From Gymnogyps californianus (taxonomy: Eukaryota > Chordata > Aves > Accipitriformes > Cathartidae), in contig NC_059487.1 of assembly GCF_018139145.2 (NCBI RefSeq), positions 2,315,792 through 2,379,791 on the forward strand: a DNA stretch of 64,000 nucleotides, written 5' to 3'. Below the pieces are notes generated by a model, which had not been told where the DNA came from, did no database searches, and saw only the letters and a list, made by a program, of their open reading frames with translations. The position numbers and the translations under genes were made by a program. Shown here in pieces: positions 45,188 to 57,500 of the stretch (the first letter of the stretch is position 1; each line of letters opens with the position of its first letter).

Positions 45188-47244
45188 GTAAGTTCTTATT
45201 AAAACATATAAATGAAATTCAAGTGGCTGGTTGGGGTGAATCTCAGCCTTTGTGAATGATCTACTCGTAGCACAGGATTTGTCAGAACAAGAATTTTCAA
45301 AAAAACACTATTTTTTTGTAAATGATGCGGTAGCAAAAAAATGGCTGAATTCTGAACAAATAGAACTGTTTTCTTGACAGCTTTGTGGTATGGAGCTGTG
45401 CAAAAGCAGTTCAGTTTTACTTACTTTCTTTGTTGTTTCCTGGGGTCAAGTTAAGGTTATCTGGAAGTCCAGAATCTTGAATGTTAATTTACCCTTTAAA
45501 ATCAGAGTTTTATCTTGGAATTTTTATTTATTTGTTTGTTTTTCTGTCCTTCACAAATAATGGCCTGTTGATCTTAACACTTGGTTACCAGTATATTTTT
45601 CATCAGAATTTTATTAACTTGAGGAACACAGATAGCCAGCCAGCACTGGGAATCAGAAAAGATCTTGGTCTGAGTGAGCCTCACTCTTTAATATTAAATG
45701 TGAAATAATAGCATAGTCAATAGTTTTTTGCATTTAAAAAAATTCAGGAAAAATGTCTTTTCAATCTTGAAAATGTGCACATTGTTTGAAGTATGTGTGC
45801 TGCTCATAACGATGAAAGATGTTGTTTTGCTTTGCCTTGTCTTGATTCTGCTGCCTGGATATTCCAGCAGCATTTAAAATGTAGTGTGGAACCGCAACAC
45901 TAGTGAAACAAACATTAAAACAGCTTTTGACTGCTTAGGGCCAGAATTTAATGGTATTTTGACAGAAGGGGACTTTTCCCTACCCTAACTCATAGAGGGG
46001 GTAAATGCACGTACAGGGATACTTCCATTTCCCGTCCACTACAAGCATCTTCAAGGGAAAGGACAAGATGGCACGGAGGATTATGGATTTTTGTAACCTG
46101 TTGTCACTTCACTCCGCTACTTCTTGCTCACACGAAGTTTATCTGCACAGTAGACATTGATTTCACTGTATGAAGTTGTCTGAACGTTTAATTAATGTTA
46201 TGATCAATCTACTTTATTTATTCCTGTCATTGGCTTTAAATTGTTCGTGCTCCCGGCTCCCTGCACTTGTGTTTGAGAGAGATCAGTGTAGGAATGTTAT
46301 ATCTGTTAAGTCTGCAATATTGCAGCCATTGTGCTCCTCGGCACTGTGTGTCATCCAGAGTGTTTTCTGAAAAGTTCATTTTAGCAGTAAATACTGAGTT
46401 TTGTGAAGAGTTAGTTTCAGGAACTCCATTTTCAAGTCTCCTTCTATGTACTGTATGTACTTATGTAGAAGGAAATATATATATTTCTGTACGAACTTTC
46501 TATACATACTTGTGTTGCTTTGTTTATTTATCATGCCTTTTTTATTGTTTTTTCTTTTCCATTTTGCCCATATATTTCTGGATCTGAATCATTCAACACC
46601 ATAAAGGAGATTTGTGGTGGATCGGATGTGTTCTGGTACTTTTCCATCTTTCCCACCAGGGCTTGGGGAAAAAACAGAATTCAAGGTAGATTCTAATTTG
46701 GGGGGCAAAATCTTTCCTGGCAAATAGAATCAACTTCCGTTACTTAGAGTGTTTTGCAAAGTTGAGTTAGTCAAAGGCAAAAATAGAGGGGAAAAAAAAA
46801 TAGATTTGGTTTGACATTTCAAAATAAGATGCCAATAACTTCAAGTTTGATACATTTTTTTCCTAGAAATATCCTTCAGTTTCTTTTAGAAATACTTTAA
46901 AAAGCCAACCCTGAAAACATCTTGTGTGTCTAAAAGGAATCTTGCATCTCCCTAAATCCTGGCCTGCACCAAGCACAGACTTGCCGTTAGCTGAGTCTGT
47001 TCGCATTCCCAGATGCCACGTGTTTCTTACTGAGTGTTCTCCTTAAGAGAAGGAGAATGATAGTACCTTTATTTGGTGTAAAATGTCCCTAAAGGAAGAG
47101 CATGAAGACTTCTGTACACATTCTGCAGCCTGACCTTGTGAAATGGTTCAGTTTCATGAGTGAAAGAATAGCTGAACGCTGTGCTGTTCAGCTCATGCTT
47201 TTGAGCATTGAAACTATTGAAAGATGTTTGTTTGAAAAGATTTT
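45188..47244. other. Noncoding unique sequence, no gene recognised
   Basis: AT-rich unique sequence. TTTGACATTTCAAAATAAG at about 46812 resembles an old dispersed sauropsid repeat but cannot be assigned. A short AT palindrome lies at about 46472-46487. Confidence 0.45.
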
Positions 47245-47314
47245 GGGAAGGGGAGGGGGCGGGAAGAAAAACCAACCTAAAAACCCCACCAACAAAACCC
47301 CACCAAACAAACCC
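47245..47314 (+). repeat. G-quadruplex-like run followed by AAC/CCC-rich low-complexity repeat
   Basis: GGGAAGGGGAGGGGGCGGG (47245-47263) has four G runs with short loops. It is followed to about 47314 by an A/C-only-like stretch with repeated ACCCCACCAA units. The purine/pyrimidine switch at one point is striking, and a decayed minisatellite is a likely origin for the A/C part. Confidence 0.6.
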
Positions 47315-50300
47315 AGCCTGGAAATGCTGCTCCAAAAATAACTGGTTGTGTTATGCCCCCACACAGGCTCAGCTCACAAAAGCCTAGCCCCGAAATGCTT
47401 TATGTAAAATAAGTGCTTGTCCCCAGATGGTACTATTAGTGGATGCTCTCATTCTCAACTTGTTTCTAAATGGCTGGTACGTTATTAACTTGTGCTTTTG
47501 CCTGCCCCCAAACCTTGTGTTTTTACCCGTAGAAAAAAAATCTAACCAGGAATCAAAGCGATGGGTTCAGAAGGGAAAGCTGGCTGCCCAGGTCAGGCAG
47601 GCTGTTGTCACAGGGACTGTGCCCACGAGCCAGCCTCCCTGCTGATGTGGGAGGTGGGAGAGGAGAAAAACCAGGTTGCCTCACTGTTGGTTTTGGCATC
47701 TGGGGAAGGTGTGTTTGCACTGGTGCTCTTGGCTGGGGCAGGAGTCTCTCCTGCAGTGAGGTCCTGAAAGGACCTCTGTGAGAGATGTACTACAAATACA
47801 GGCGGTGAACCCTGCCATGGCGAGCACCCTCCATCGCGTGGCCAGTTCAGGCCCCCGTCCCTGGGAGAAGGCTGATAGTAAATCAGAGTGGAGGAAACTG
47901 CTCGAAAGAATTCAGAAAAAATGTGTGAGAATAACCAGAAAACCAGCATGGTGCTTCTCTGGAAACAGGACGGGATTCTCCATTCGGGTACTCACTTTGG
48001 AGCAAATCTGGGGTACCATTGGCACCGATCAGTGCATGGGTGTGAGAGCCTGCACTGCAATGCAATGATGCAAGGAGCAGCGGAGGTGGGGCGCGTGGGG
48101 CTGAAGCAACACCCAAATTCCCTCCCTTGACCCCATCAGCTTTATTACCCCCTCCTGGCTGCTTTTCTACTGTCTCAAAGTTTGATGCGCTGCCAGCTAC
48201 CTAAATATAATGAATGTGTTTTGCAGGGGGGACAGGGAGAGTAGCGCAGCCTCATAGGAAACAGGGTTTTATCACACATCTGTCAACACGGAGAGAAAGC
48301 ATTCAGCACTGAAATCTTCATGCTTTTTTCCCCCCCACCCCCCCTTCAGCAGTTAGATCCTATAAGCAAATGATACTTCCAAAAGGCTTATTAAAGGAAA
48401 ATATTAAATGCCCTGAAACAGGTTTTAGGTTAGTGTCAAGGGAGCACTGTAAACTGACTGTCTAGTAGAGGTGACTCTGTACTGAAAGGCCTTACACAAC
48501 TGTAAAAGCAGCCTTTGCTGCCTGATTCTTGAGGCTCGGACTCTCTTGCCTCTGTCCCAAGGACCCTCCCGCTGCCGTCCCACCTGCAGAGCACTGTGGG
48601 ATCTGCTCAGATCCCCATATCAGCCTGTAACAGCATCCCACAGGAAAAAAATATTAGAAAACCAACATGCAACCCACAGAGCCAAGCAGCTTCATGGAAG
48701 GATGAAACTTATGCAAACAGAGATCTACAAAAAAACAGAATTAATAAAATATATCCTGCCCATGCATTATGAAACACATCTGCCTGCAGAGTGGCATGCC
48801 AACTTTAATTTTTACTTTGGCTTGGGAGAACTGGCCGGGATGAAAATGACTGTATGCATTGGTGAGCAGCCACCTGCAAATGTTTGCACACACCTTCTTT
48901 TTCCGCTCTTTCTTTTTTTTGGGTGCCTGACTCCAGCAGAGGGTTTGTGGAAGGGGTTGGGAGTGCACAGGTGACTTTTTAATGCCTTCGAGACTTGAAA
49001 TGAACAGTCTATAATCTAGATGGAAGCACAAAGGAATAAATGCAGCAGCTGAGACTGGTGGTCCATCTAGTTGGCGCAGATTTGTTTGACAGGGTTGTAG
49101 GAGCAATGCCCTCCTCTCTTTTCTCCCTCTCTCCTTCCCATTAATGCTGCAGTATGTCTTGCTAATGCTGTGTGACTGAAAAGCAGCTGTGAGGCTTCAC
49201 AGCCCACCTCTGTAACCAAAGCAGCTATTTCCAGGCCAGTGCTTTGTGTCTCAAATGTTTCCAGAAGAAAACCGCACATGAATCAGAAACGGAATAACTG
49301 CTCCATGCAGGAAGGTTCTTCTTGGTCCCTGCCAGTGTCTGCCTTACAGACAGAGACAGGATCCTTTCTAGTCCTCCCAGTTTGTGGTGGTCTTAATATA
49401 CTTCCACATCTCTGGTATCTGCATCTGTTACTGATGCCTCTCCTTTAGCAATATGGTGTGACTGTGGGTTCCACGGATCAGCTTCTTGCTGTATAGAAAC
49501 ATACATCCTTTCCTCAGTTGGTATTTGCTGGTTTTTCTTTCCACTCAGTCTTCAAAACTCAAGGGAGAAAAGTCTATCACCAGGGTTAGAAAGCTGCTCT
49601 GGATATATTGCATATCAAATTTTTAAATCAGACCAGGCAAGTGCAGTGAAGTGTATGTGGCACCCACCAGCTGCAGAATTACAGCTCTTCAGTGAATCAC
49701 GTCCCTGCCCCTCCTGCCCCAGCTCTCCATCTATAATGGAGAAGAGGTTAAATATTCAGGACAGCAAACAGCAGGAGGAAAATTGGGAAGATTAGAAATG
49801 AATGCTTCCGCAGTCCCCTCTGGAAGTAGGTGTTGCTGTCACTGGGGCTGTTTCTGTTGCAGCAAATGCTAGGCAGCTCCTTACGGGAGAACCTTCTGCT
49901 CAACATAAAGCTGGGTTTTGTACTTTCAAAGTCAGTTTTCAAAACTGCATCAGTGAACAAGTAACAGAACTTCCCTGCTATAAATATTTGAACAGCAGTT
50001 TGTTAATTTTTGTTATTCTTAGTGTGGATTAATTGCTATTTTGTTATCAACTTCAGCTTCTATTAGTTTAGGATTTACATCTTAAATGATAATATCAGAC
50101 TTTGTCTTGAATAAAACATTTTGTAACCTAGACGAGTTCATTAAATTCTTGAAGGTGAACTGACAGATTAAAGACAGCACAAAGATCCTGATGTGTTTTA
50201 CAATTGCAAGAATACTCATTTGGAGTTTTATAAAACAGCATTGCACATTTCAGATAGTTCAACTTCAAACGGATTGTGATAAATACTGCTGCCTTTTGAA

Positions 50301-50754
50301 ATGCTGTTGCTCCTTGTTGTCTCCCACTAATACTTAGACTTCTGCACCTATCTTCTCCCTCCTCAAAAGCTCGTGTGGTGTCATTTTACATTATTAATCA
50401 CACAAACAACTAAGGATGTAAGGAAGTAACCCTCTGCATGTTGCTCTTGCACCTAATTAACCTCGATTGGTGTGGGATTATCCCTGTGGTCCCAGCATGG
50501 ATGTTTGCAGTGGCACACCTACCATGGCCAGCCATGATGACGCAGCGCTCTGAGCCACAAGGGCAGAAATGGGGGTGAGTCACACTTGTGCCGCTAACTT
50601 GATTCCAGTAAGAGATGTAGCAGATTTAGCCAAAGGTGGATGGAAACCCATCGGAAACCTGCTTGTCTGTTGCATTGGGAAGACTCAGATTATGTCTGGA
50701 GTAACACCATTAATGGCAGTGTACCTACTATAATGCAGGGGAGGCGTAATCAGA
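47315..50754. other. Noncoding unique sequence, possible CR1 debris
   Basis: A C-rich run lies at about 48330-48346. Around 49052-49090, GAGACTGGTGGTCCATCTAG resembles the start of inverted old CR1 copies, but the flanks are too diverged to extend it. The open frame at 48546-48974 (142 codons) is unrecognised and I regard it as chance. Confidence 0.45.
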
Positions 50755-50865
50755 CCCAGAGAGTATGCACGCTTATCTGCCAGGAGACATGTGATTAGTT
50801 ATTCTTAATTATTCATACCTGGTGTGATTAATTATCATGTACACACAGGCTAATGAGTATACAGC
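50755..50865. promoter_or_regulatory. Homeodomain-site-rich AT stretch, possible conserved noncoding element
   Basis: Contains TTCTTAATTATTCATACC and GTGTGATTAATTATCATG, a dense set of TAATTA-type homeodomain motifs within about 100 bp, with no microsatellite structure. Composition suits an enhancer-like conserved element. Conservation is not visible in one sequence. Confidence 0.25.
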
Positions 50866-52559
50866 TCAGCCTCCTTTCTGGCTCAGGTCTAAAGCCTTGG
50901 TCTCTTCTGCCTGCTCTGTGCAGGCTGTGATACCATGCAGCCACCCTGGGCGATCTGCACTAGCAGAAGGCACTGGAGAGGTAGGGTGAGAATTGCAGGT
51001 TTTGGGGTTACCAAGTGCTCCATGCAAAAAAAAAGGGAAATACTGGCATTGGAACAGACTACTCAGAGCCATTTCTTGGCTTTATCAGGAAATCTGGCAC
51101 CCTGGGCACAGGAGCTGATCTGCAGGACTCTGTCAGACACTTGCTTTTACTGTAGCAGTCTGTCATAGGTGGAGGATGGAGCCCAGGAGAGCTTCTGGCT
51201 CTGATCCTCTACAGGACATTGTCTTTGCGGCTGTGTCCCAGGGATGCGGACAGAGAGGGTGGGCCAAGGCAGAAGTTTGTGTGCTGAATTTAAAGGACTA
51301 AACAAATAAACACATGTGTGAGAAAATAGCATAGGGGCTTAATAGAGAGACAGGGCTCTCAGAAGTATTATTGGAGAGGTTCATTTAATCCCAAAGAGAT
51401 TCAAAGGGATAACGGCACAGGAGCGGCTCTCCAGACCCCCTTACCCTTGCCTGCTGGAGGTTACGTGGGCTTTTGGGTGATTGATTCATCTGCAGAGCTG
51501 AGGGGAATTGGATGATCCAGGTGACTAACAATGGGATTTAGGGTCGAATTTATTTCACTTGAGGTAGTTAAATCTGATGCTTTTCTCCCCCCGGGTCTTC
51601 TGTCTGAACTTAATCCAAGTTAGTGATGAGCGCAAGTTTTTCCTGTTAGGGGATGTTTAGCGACCTTACGTGAAGTGCTCTTGGCAAGTCAGAGAAGCAG
51701 GTGGTCTGAATAAAAGAGAAGGTTGATATAAGAGGGAGCGTTGGGGTCAGCTGTTCCTGCACAGGGGTATGTACTATTGGAAAAGCTTTTACTGCTGCTG
51801 TTAGCGTTATACTGGCTCAATGGCTGTACAGGAAAATGTCTGTCGAGGGCATAGTCAAATCGGCACTTCTTTGCATTTGTTTTTACTCCTTGATTTTGCC
51901 TTCAAAAAGGAGGGTCTGAGTAACACTACCTATTCTGAGGTTAAACATGTGTAATCATTGCATGAGCAGACTAACTCCGGGTTTTCTCCTGGTGCACAGG
52001 GTTGGGTATGCTTCTCCAGTCCCAACTCTGCATTTCTCTGAGTCGGAGAATCTCTGCCTTTTTTTAAAGAAATGCAGAATATTATTTTGCCCAAGATTTC
52101 TTGGAAAAATCTCGAGTCTTCCCCTCATGTATGCTGCAGATGCAGAAATTGGAGGCATCTATAAGCCATCCCCATTTAAAAAGAGATCACTTGAGCTCTA
52201 AGCCAGCCTGGTGATTTTCCCAGGATTTTGGCGTTTCAAAACCCTGGGGAGCAGCCCTGAATCCTTACCAAGGAGGACAGGAGCAGGCAATCACCAATTC
52301 CTGATTAAGGAGGAGGCAACATGGGGGCAAGGAGCGGGAAACTGGGAGGGTGGCAGCCAGCAGGAGTGGGAGAAGGAGACTCATCCCTGACTTTGAGCTG
52401 TGCCCGCGTGTTTCTCCAGCGGAACACAGCTGAGCAGAGAGCCGCTGCTATGGTAATCCCCCAGTCGGCAGCCCGGGCTTGCTGCCACTGCTGAGCCATC
52501 CCTCAAACTGCTGAAGTGTGCTTATACGGGGGGGGCTCTGGGCCCAGGGGGAGCTGCGG
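50866..52559. other. Noncoding unique sequence, no gene recognised
   Basis: Unique sequence with short open frames. Three G runs (8 G at 52528-52535, then GGG, then GGGGG by 52551) form a weak G-quadruplex candidate near the right end. Confidence 0.45.
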
Positions 52560-52720
52560 TGTGCCTCTGTGTAGACTCTGAAATTGATACTTTAATTACG
52601 TTAATTAGGTGGGCATGCTTTACATTGCAATTGTGTTTTCATGGCTATTTAAAGTCTGTTTAAATGTTTGCAGAGCTTTTATGGCTGTTAATTAACAACT
52701 GGATGCAAATATGTGGAAGG
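52560..52720. promoter_or_regulatory. Homeodomain-site-rich stretch, possible conserved noncoding element
   Basis: TTAATTACGTTAATTA (52592-52607) carries two TTAATTA copies separated by CG. TGTTAATTAACA (52686-52697) is a perfect 12-bp palindrome. Between them lie AT-rich non-repetitive words. The arrangement suits cooperative homeodomain or HNF1-like binding, but this is inference. Confidence 0.3.
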
Positions 52721-54710
52721 CGAAAATGCACACATTTCGGGTGCACACACGTACACACCCCCATGCCATCCTACACGATGCGACGATGTCCCTGCTGACA
52801 AACGGCGGTCACTGTGCCTGCCCTGAGGAGTTTATTCCCATGGGCTGCTGGCAACAGGGGGGGGTCTTGCTTTTGGGGAATGTAGTGCTGTATTCCACCA
52901 AGATACCCAGTGAAATCTGGATCTAAGCAAATTTCTGCCCAAGATTCCTAAAATGTGCTGGGAATTGAGGCAGAGTCGAGTTAAGTGCGTGTGGGCTTCG
53001 TGGTAAGTGGAGGGGTTGATTAAGCAGGGGGAGCAATTTTATCTGAAAAGGCAAGGGCCAAAAGCTATTTCTGGCGCAGGAACCAAGCTAATCCAATTTC
53101 AGAGCGGTTCACACTGAGATCTGGTCCCAGTTTGGAAATAGTTTTAGCTGTCCTGTACAGAGGGAGAATAAAATCAGCATTGCCTTGGGAGACACCATTT
53201 GTGTCTCCCTGGCATGCTTTGGATATCCTGCAGTGCATCATTCTGAGACTTTACAAGAAAAAAAAATACACCTGTGGAAATATCTGTGATATTGTCTGTG
53301 ATATCTTGGGATGTTTCATCAAAACAGAAAATGCTGCTGGATTTTACAGAGGGAGCAACGGATGCTGTCCAAGTCAGGTGAACCCACCAGCCCTCCTAAG
53401 AAGGAGTGGGTGCCAGACGTTGCTGACACCTCTTGGTGCTCCTTCTGCTTTTAAAGTTAAGCTTTATGGGAAAACTAACACAAAACGTATTCTGGTTATA
53501 GCAATTAATTTTGGGGCTTACCACCTAATTAGATCAATGAGCAACGTAGTCTTCCACTTACCCATTTCAGTTGGACCCACCAGAATTAAATAATGTATTT
53601 CCATAAAAATAGCTCCTTTTCTGCTTACTTTGATCACTTCTGGCTGCTTTGGCCTCAGATTTGGATATTCTGTCAGGTGGTTGCAGGAAGTTGCATTTTC
53701 TTAATAATACAACAGGATACTGAAATAGGCGGTCGTAGATGTAGCTCGCCGTTGATGCCATGAGGTTACAAACAGGACAGAGAAATCAATGCAGAGGTTT
53801 TTCATGGCTGAACATTTCAAGGTGGTTGTTAACTTGTAACCCAGTGGTGCAGAGCGTGTTGTGTGGGCAGGGAGCGGGGCCATATGGGGGCACGTTACGT
53901 GCTCTTTGCTCCTTGAGAATATTATTCTGTAAGCATCTTTGGGCAAAGGGCACCTTGCAGTCGGCTGTGAATTCCCAGATGTGCCTGAAGCTAGACACAT
54001 ACTGTTGGTTTATTTTTCCTTCTTCCAAACTGAAACATTAGAGAGAAAAGAAGTTTCAGGTCAAATAAAACCAGAAAATGATCCTGTTTCTTTCAGTGTT
54101 TAAAACCTAAACAGCTGCAACTGGCTTTTGAAAAGCATTTTTTGTCACCCCCAAGTGTTTTGTGTCCCCTTAATAAGAAATTTTGTCTTTTTTTGGAGTG
54201 TTCCTCTTCTTAATTTGAAAATATCAACCCAAAACAAAAAGAAGTTTCACTAGAAAACATTGGCCTAAAAAGTTTTAGTTTCAAACGCTTTCTCTTGTTT
54301 TGCCAACGCAATGCAAATCCAAGTGGCACTGATCCTTTTGAAAACCCGACTTTCATTGAATTGACTATAACTGGGCAAACCCCCCCATTGCTCGCTCCTG
54401 CCTATAATATCACAGCAGGATGGGTTGCTGAATTGGTCCTCTCTAATGAGGTGCTTTGGCCAAGGATCTGAGCCCTTCTCTGTGCGCTCAGCCAGGCTCA
54501 CGCGGCAAGGACAGACGGGGAATACGTGTTTCCATGTGCTCCAGCATTGCCGCTTGCAGCTGCTCAGGACTGTTTGCAATGAAAAACACAGAAGCAGATG
54601 CACAAGCGCAAAGCTGTGTCGAGACACCCAGAACACATCCCATCCCCTCCCAGCTTGCAGGGTATCTACTACTTGAGCACCTTTCTGAGTGTCCCCTGCT
54701 TTCTCCAGAC
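52721..54710. other. Noncoding unique sequence, no gene recognised
   Basis: The open frame at 53132-53593 (153 codons) includes a run of A and has no recognised domain. AT-rich TTTCA/TGAAA words from about 54030 to 54290 may be old repeat debris. No exon recognised. Confidence 0.45.
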
Positions 54711-54738
54711 TCCCTCCTCCTCTCCTCTTTCTCCTCCT
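54711..54738 (+). repeat. Pyrimidine tract, 28 nt
   Basis: Twenty-eight uninterrupted C/T bases with a CTCCTC-like unit. After one G the tract continues TTTTCTCAG, which is a strong 3' splice-site-like sequence ending at 54748. No donor or open exon could be assigned after it. Confidence 0.6.
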
Positions 54739-54748
54739 GTTTTCTCAG

Positions 54749-57099
54749 GCTCCTTCTAGCTAGTGCACCATAGATTTGCACTCCCTTTTTGGGCTGGCAG
54801 CAGCAGCAGAAGCCAATGAAACTCAAACATATTTGCCGCTACCTTCAGGGAAGTCATTGGCCCATCCTCTTGCCTCCCTCTGCTATGGCTCTGTGCAAGC
54901 TTATACAAAAATCTAGTGGGGATCTGTGCTTGAGAAATCACTCCTCTCCTGCACCACTGAGCCAAATTCAGAAGACATCTGAATTTTGCCTAATGCAGAC
55001 CCTTTTAGTCTCCATTAAAATTTTCTTCAACCAACGTTATTCTTGTGGAAGAGCGTTTTTGTTCATCTGATTCCTACAACTAGAAACGTGAAAGGACATA
55101 CAAAATGATGCAAGTTGAGGACACGTTCGTCTTCCCGTGAGTTGTATCTTTGCTCCTTCCTTGGCAGGCTCGTTCAGATGGTTTTGTCTGGTGCTTGTGG
55201 CAGCAGGTGAAAAGAGAGCGTGTCCAAATAAGAGAGTCAAGTCTTCCTATGGGGATGTATAGCTCAACTCATGTAATGCCTCATTGCTGTACCTGGCATC
55301 CGAGCCAGCTCCCCAGTACCCTGGAGCACAGACAGGCTTCTTGCCCTTGCTTTGGTAGAGAGCTGAAGAGCAGGCAGAGCCGGGGAGGCACGTTCCCACC
55401 CCAGGCAGTGTCACAGCTCCCCTCTGTCCTTTCTGCTGCTGGCACTGGATAGCACACCGGGGCCCAAACAGTCTGCTTGTAAAATAACAAAGTTTAATCT
55501 TCCTTTTTTCATCTTCTTTTGACTTTCAGTATAAATTACCTCATCTGAGGTGTCACTAGAAATTGATTTGTTATGCTAAATACTTGCCAAATAAATAATG
55601 AGCTCCCAAATTAGTCTATATGCAATAAGACAAGGAGTGAATTATTTCTAGCGATTCCTTTTATCATGCATGGATTAAATTATTTCAGTGCTCTGATTCC
55701 CAGGGCTGGGCTGTCTCCGAAAAATGTGCTGGTGACACTTAAAAACACCAAGCCCCCCCATGCTCTTTTATGATATTAAATGTCACCACTTCCCTCATTT
55801 TATCACATTATTACAGCCTTTTCTTGCCTGGAAGGAATCAAATTAATGAAAACTGAAAGAATCCAAGGTGTCTGCCCATACATCTCTCATAAAATCATCC
55901 TCCACATTACAGAACAAGTTCTGAGATGATGCCACGAGGCAAAAAACCAAACCAATTTAAATAAGGCTGATTACAGCCTTTCCAAAAAAACCCCAAACCT
56001 GAACAGCATTGATGCTTATTTTAAGGTAAGATACCAGAAAATTTATTTAGCAGAAATGCTTTATTTTGTTTGCTCTGCTAAGGTAGAGCGAATCCATTGC
56101 TGAGATGTGTCCTTGTTGGTTATAAAGCCCCGTGTTTTCTCATCTCATTTTATGGACAGCTTCTAGAGGTTGTTTTTGGATAGCTGTCCTCACGTTGGTA
56201 ACATATTCCTACCATGGCACTTGTAAGCACGGAGCAGAGGACATTGGTCATGCAGTAGGAAACTCTGCTCCCAGGCCAGCAGTGCCTGAAATCCCCTCCG
56301 TACTGTCTGCCAGCTGTGCAGAGGGCCTCGGTGAAATGAGCTGGCGACATCCAGAGCAGTGTCACACCTGGCACTGTTGGCCGAAGAGCCAACAAGCGAA
56401 TGAGCTGTGGAGACTGGGCAGCCCCGTGGTCCTTAAGGGTGATGGGTGGAAGCGTAGCTGCCTTAAAGCCAGCGCTTCACCTTGTCGTTCCTGTACCCAA
56501 CCGACTTCGACACGTTTGGCCTTGAGGACTACAGGAAGAACTATGGCTCTTGCTCTCACATGCATCTTCTGAAACAGATGAGGTGAGAACAGATTGCCAA
56601 CAGTTACCAGCACTCAGCACAACACCTTCAGGAAATGAATTCAGGTCTTCAGAGCTTCCTCCTGGTGTCCCTCATTGCTGGACCACAGCTCCTGTCTCTC
56701 TGTGCCAGCACTCCAGGCTCTCACTCTTCTGCAAGCAAAGAGGATTTGTCCACAGCTACCACCATTCGGTTCTTCAGCCCAACACCTGGGAGATGCAGTC
56801 CCAGCAGCTAACGCTCGCCTTGGGAGCTCGAGAGGCGCAGGTTGCTTTGGAGGATGGGTTAGAGGACCCAGTTGTGATTGCTGCACTAAATTACCAGTTT
56901 CTCTTTATTTACTGTAAAAAGTCCTAGTGGGACTCTCTTCCTGGACTGAAGCTAGCTTGTGCAAATGTCCAACAAAGAAAAGAGAGACAAAAAACTGAGG
57001 AAGGTGGAAAACTTGGAAGAAACCCTTATCCTAAAACAAGGAGAAAAATCATCATGGGCCAAGTATGACTGGCTGCTTTTGATGCAGATATTTCTGCTG
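54749..57099. other. Noncoding sequence with possible conserved AT-rich element
   Basis: From about 55550 to 55720 a non-repetitive AT-rich stretch has words such as AATAAATAATGAGCTCCC and TTATCATGCATGGATTAAAT, which resemble vertebrate conserved noncoding elements. From about 56130 to 56900 G+C rises and short open frames overlap on both strands; none is recognisable. Confidence 0.4.
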
Positions 57100-57500
57100 T
57101 AAAATGAGATATTATTAGGATTGCATTAGGTAGCTAATATCACTTTTCAGTAAAGTGGGATGTGCCCGCTAATGCTCGAAGATGCTTATTATTATTTATT
57201 GATATATAAAGCTGTTATATGAGTTTTATTTAAAGGAATGCCAGGCACGATTACTGTAATTTGTTAATGTAACAAAAGAATTTCCTATTATACTAATGTC
57301 ACCTTGCTAAAGCTCTCATGATTTTTTCCTGTAATGTCTTGCTACAGAGGGTAATTCAGCACAGCTGTTCAGTTCAGTATTGTCTTTGTGCCACTCACTG
57401 AGATTACGTGACTTGTGGGCGACTTGGATTATGAATTACCGTTCAAGCCACCTGAAACAAAGTATTGCTGCACAGAGAGTACCTAAATGATTGTTTATTA
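57100..57500. promoter_or_regulatory. AT-rich non-repetitive stretch, possible conserved noncoding element
   Basis: Contains TTATTATTATTTATTGATAT, GATTACTGTAATTTG, GAGATTACGTGACTTG and GATTATGAATTACC with few low-complexity runs. Several bHLH/bZIP-like (TTACGTGAC) and homeodomain-like words are packed closely. Only alignment to other birds could show whether it is constrained. Confidence 0.25.

Noticed and set aside
48546..48974. 142-codon plus-strand open frame
   Set aside because: No family match by eye; ends in a low-complexity hydrophobic stretch translated from a T-rich tract.
49040..49095. CTGGTGGTCCATCTAG-like word suggesting an inverted CR1 start
   Set aside because: Match is limited to about 20 bases and could not be extended in either direction with confidence.
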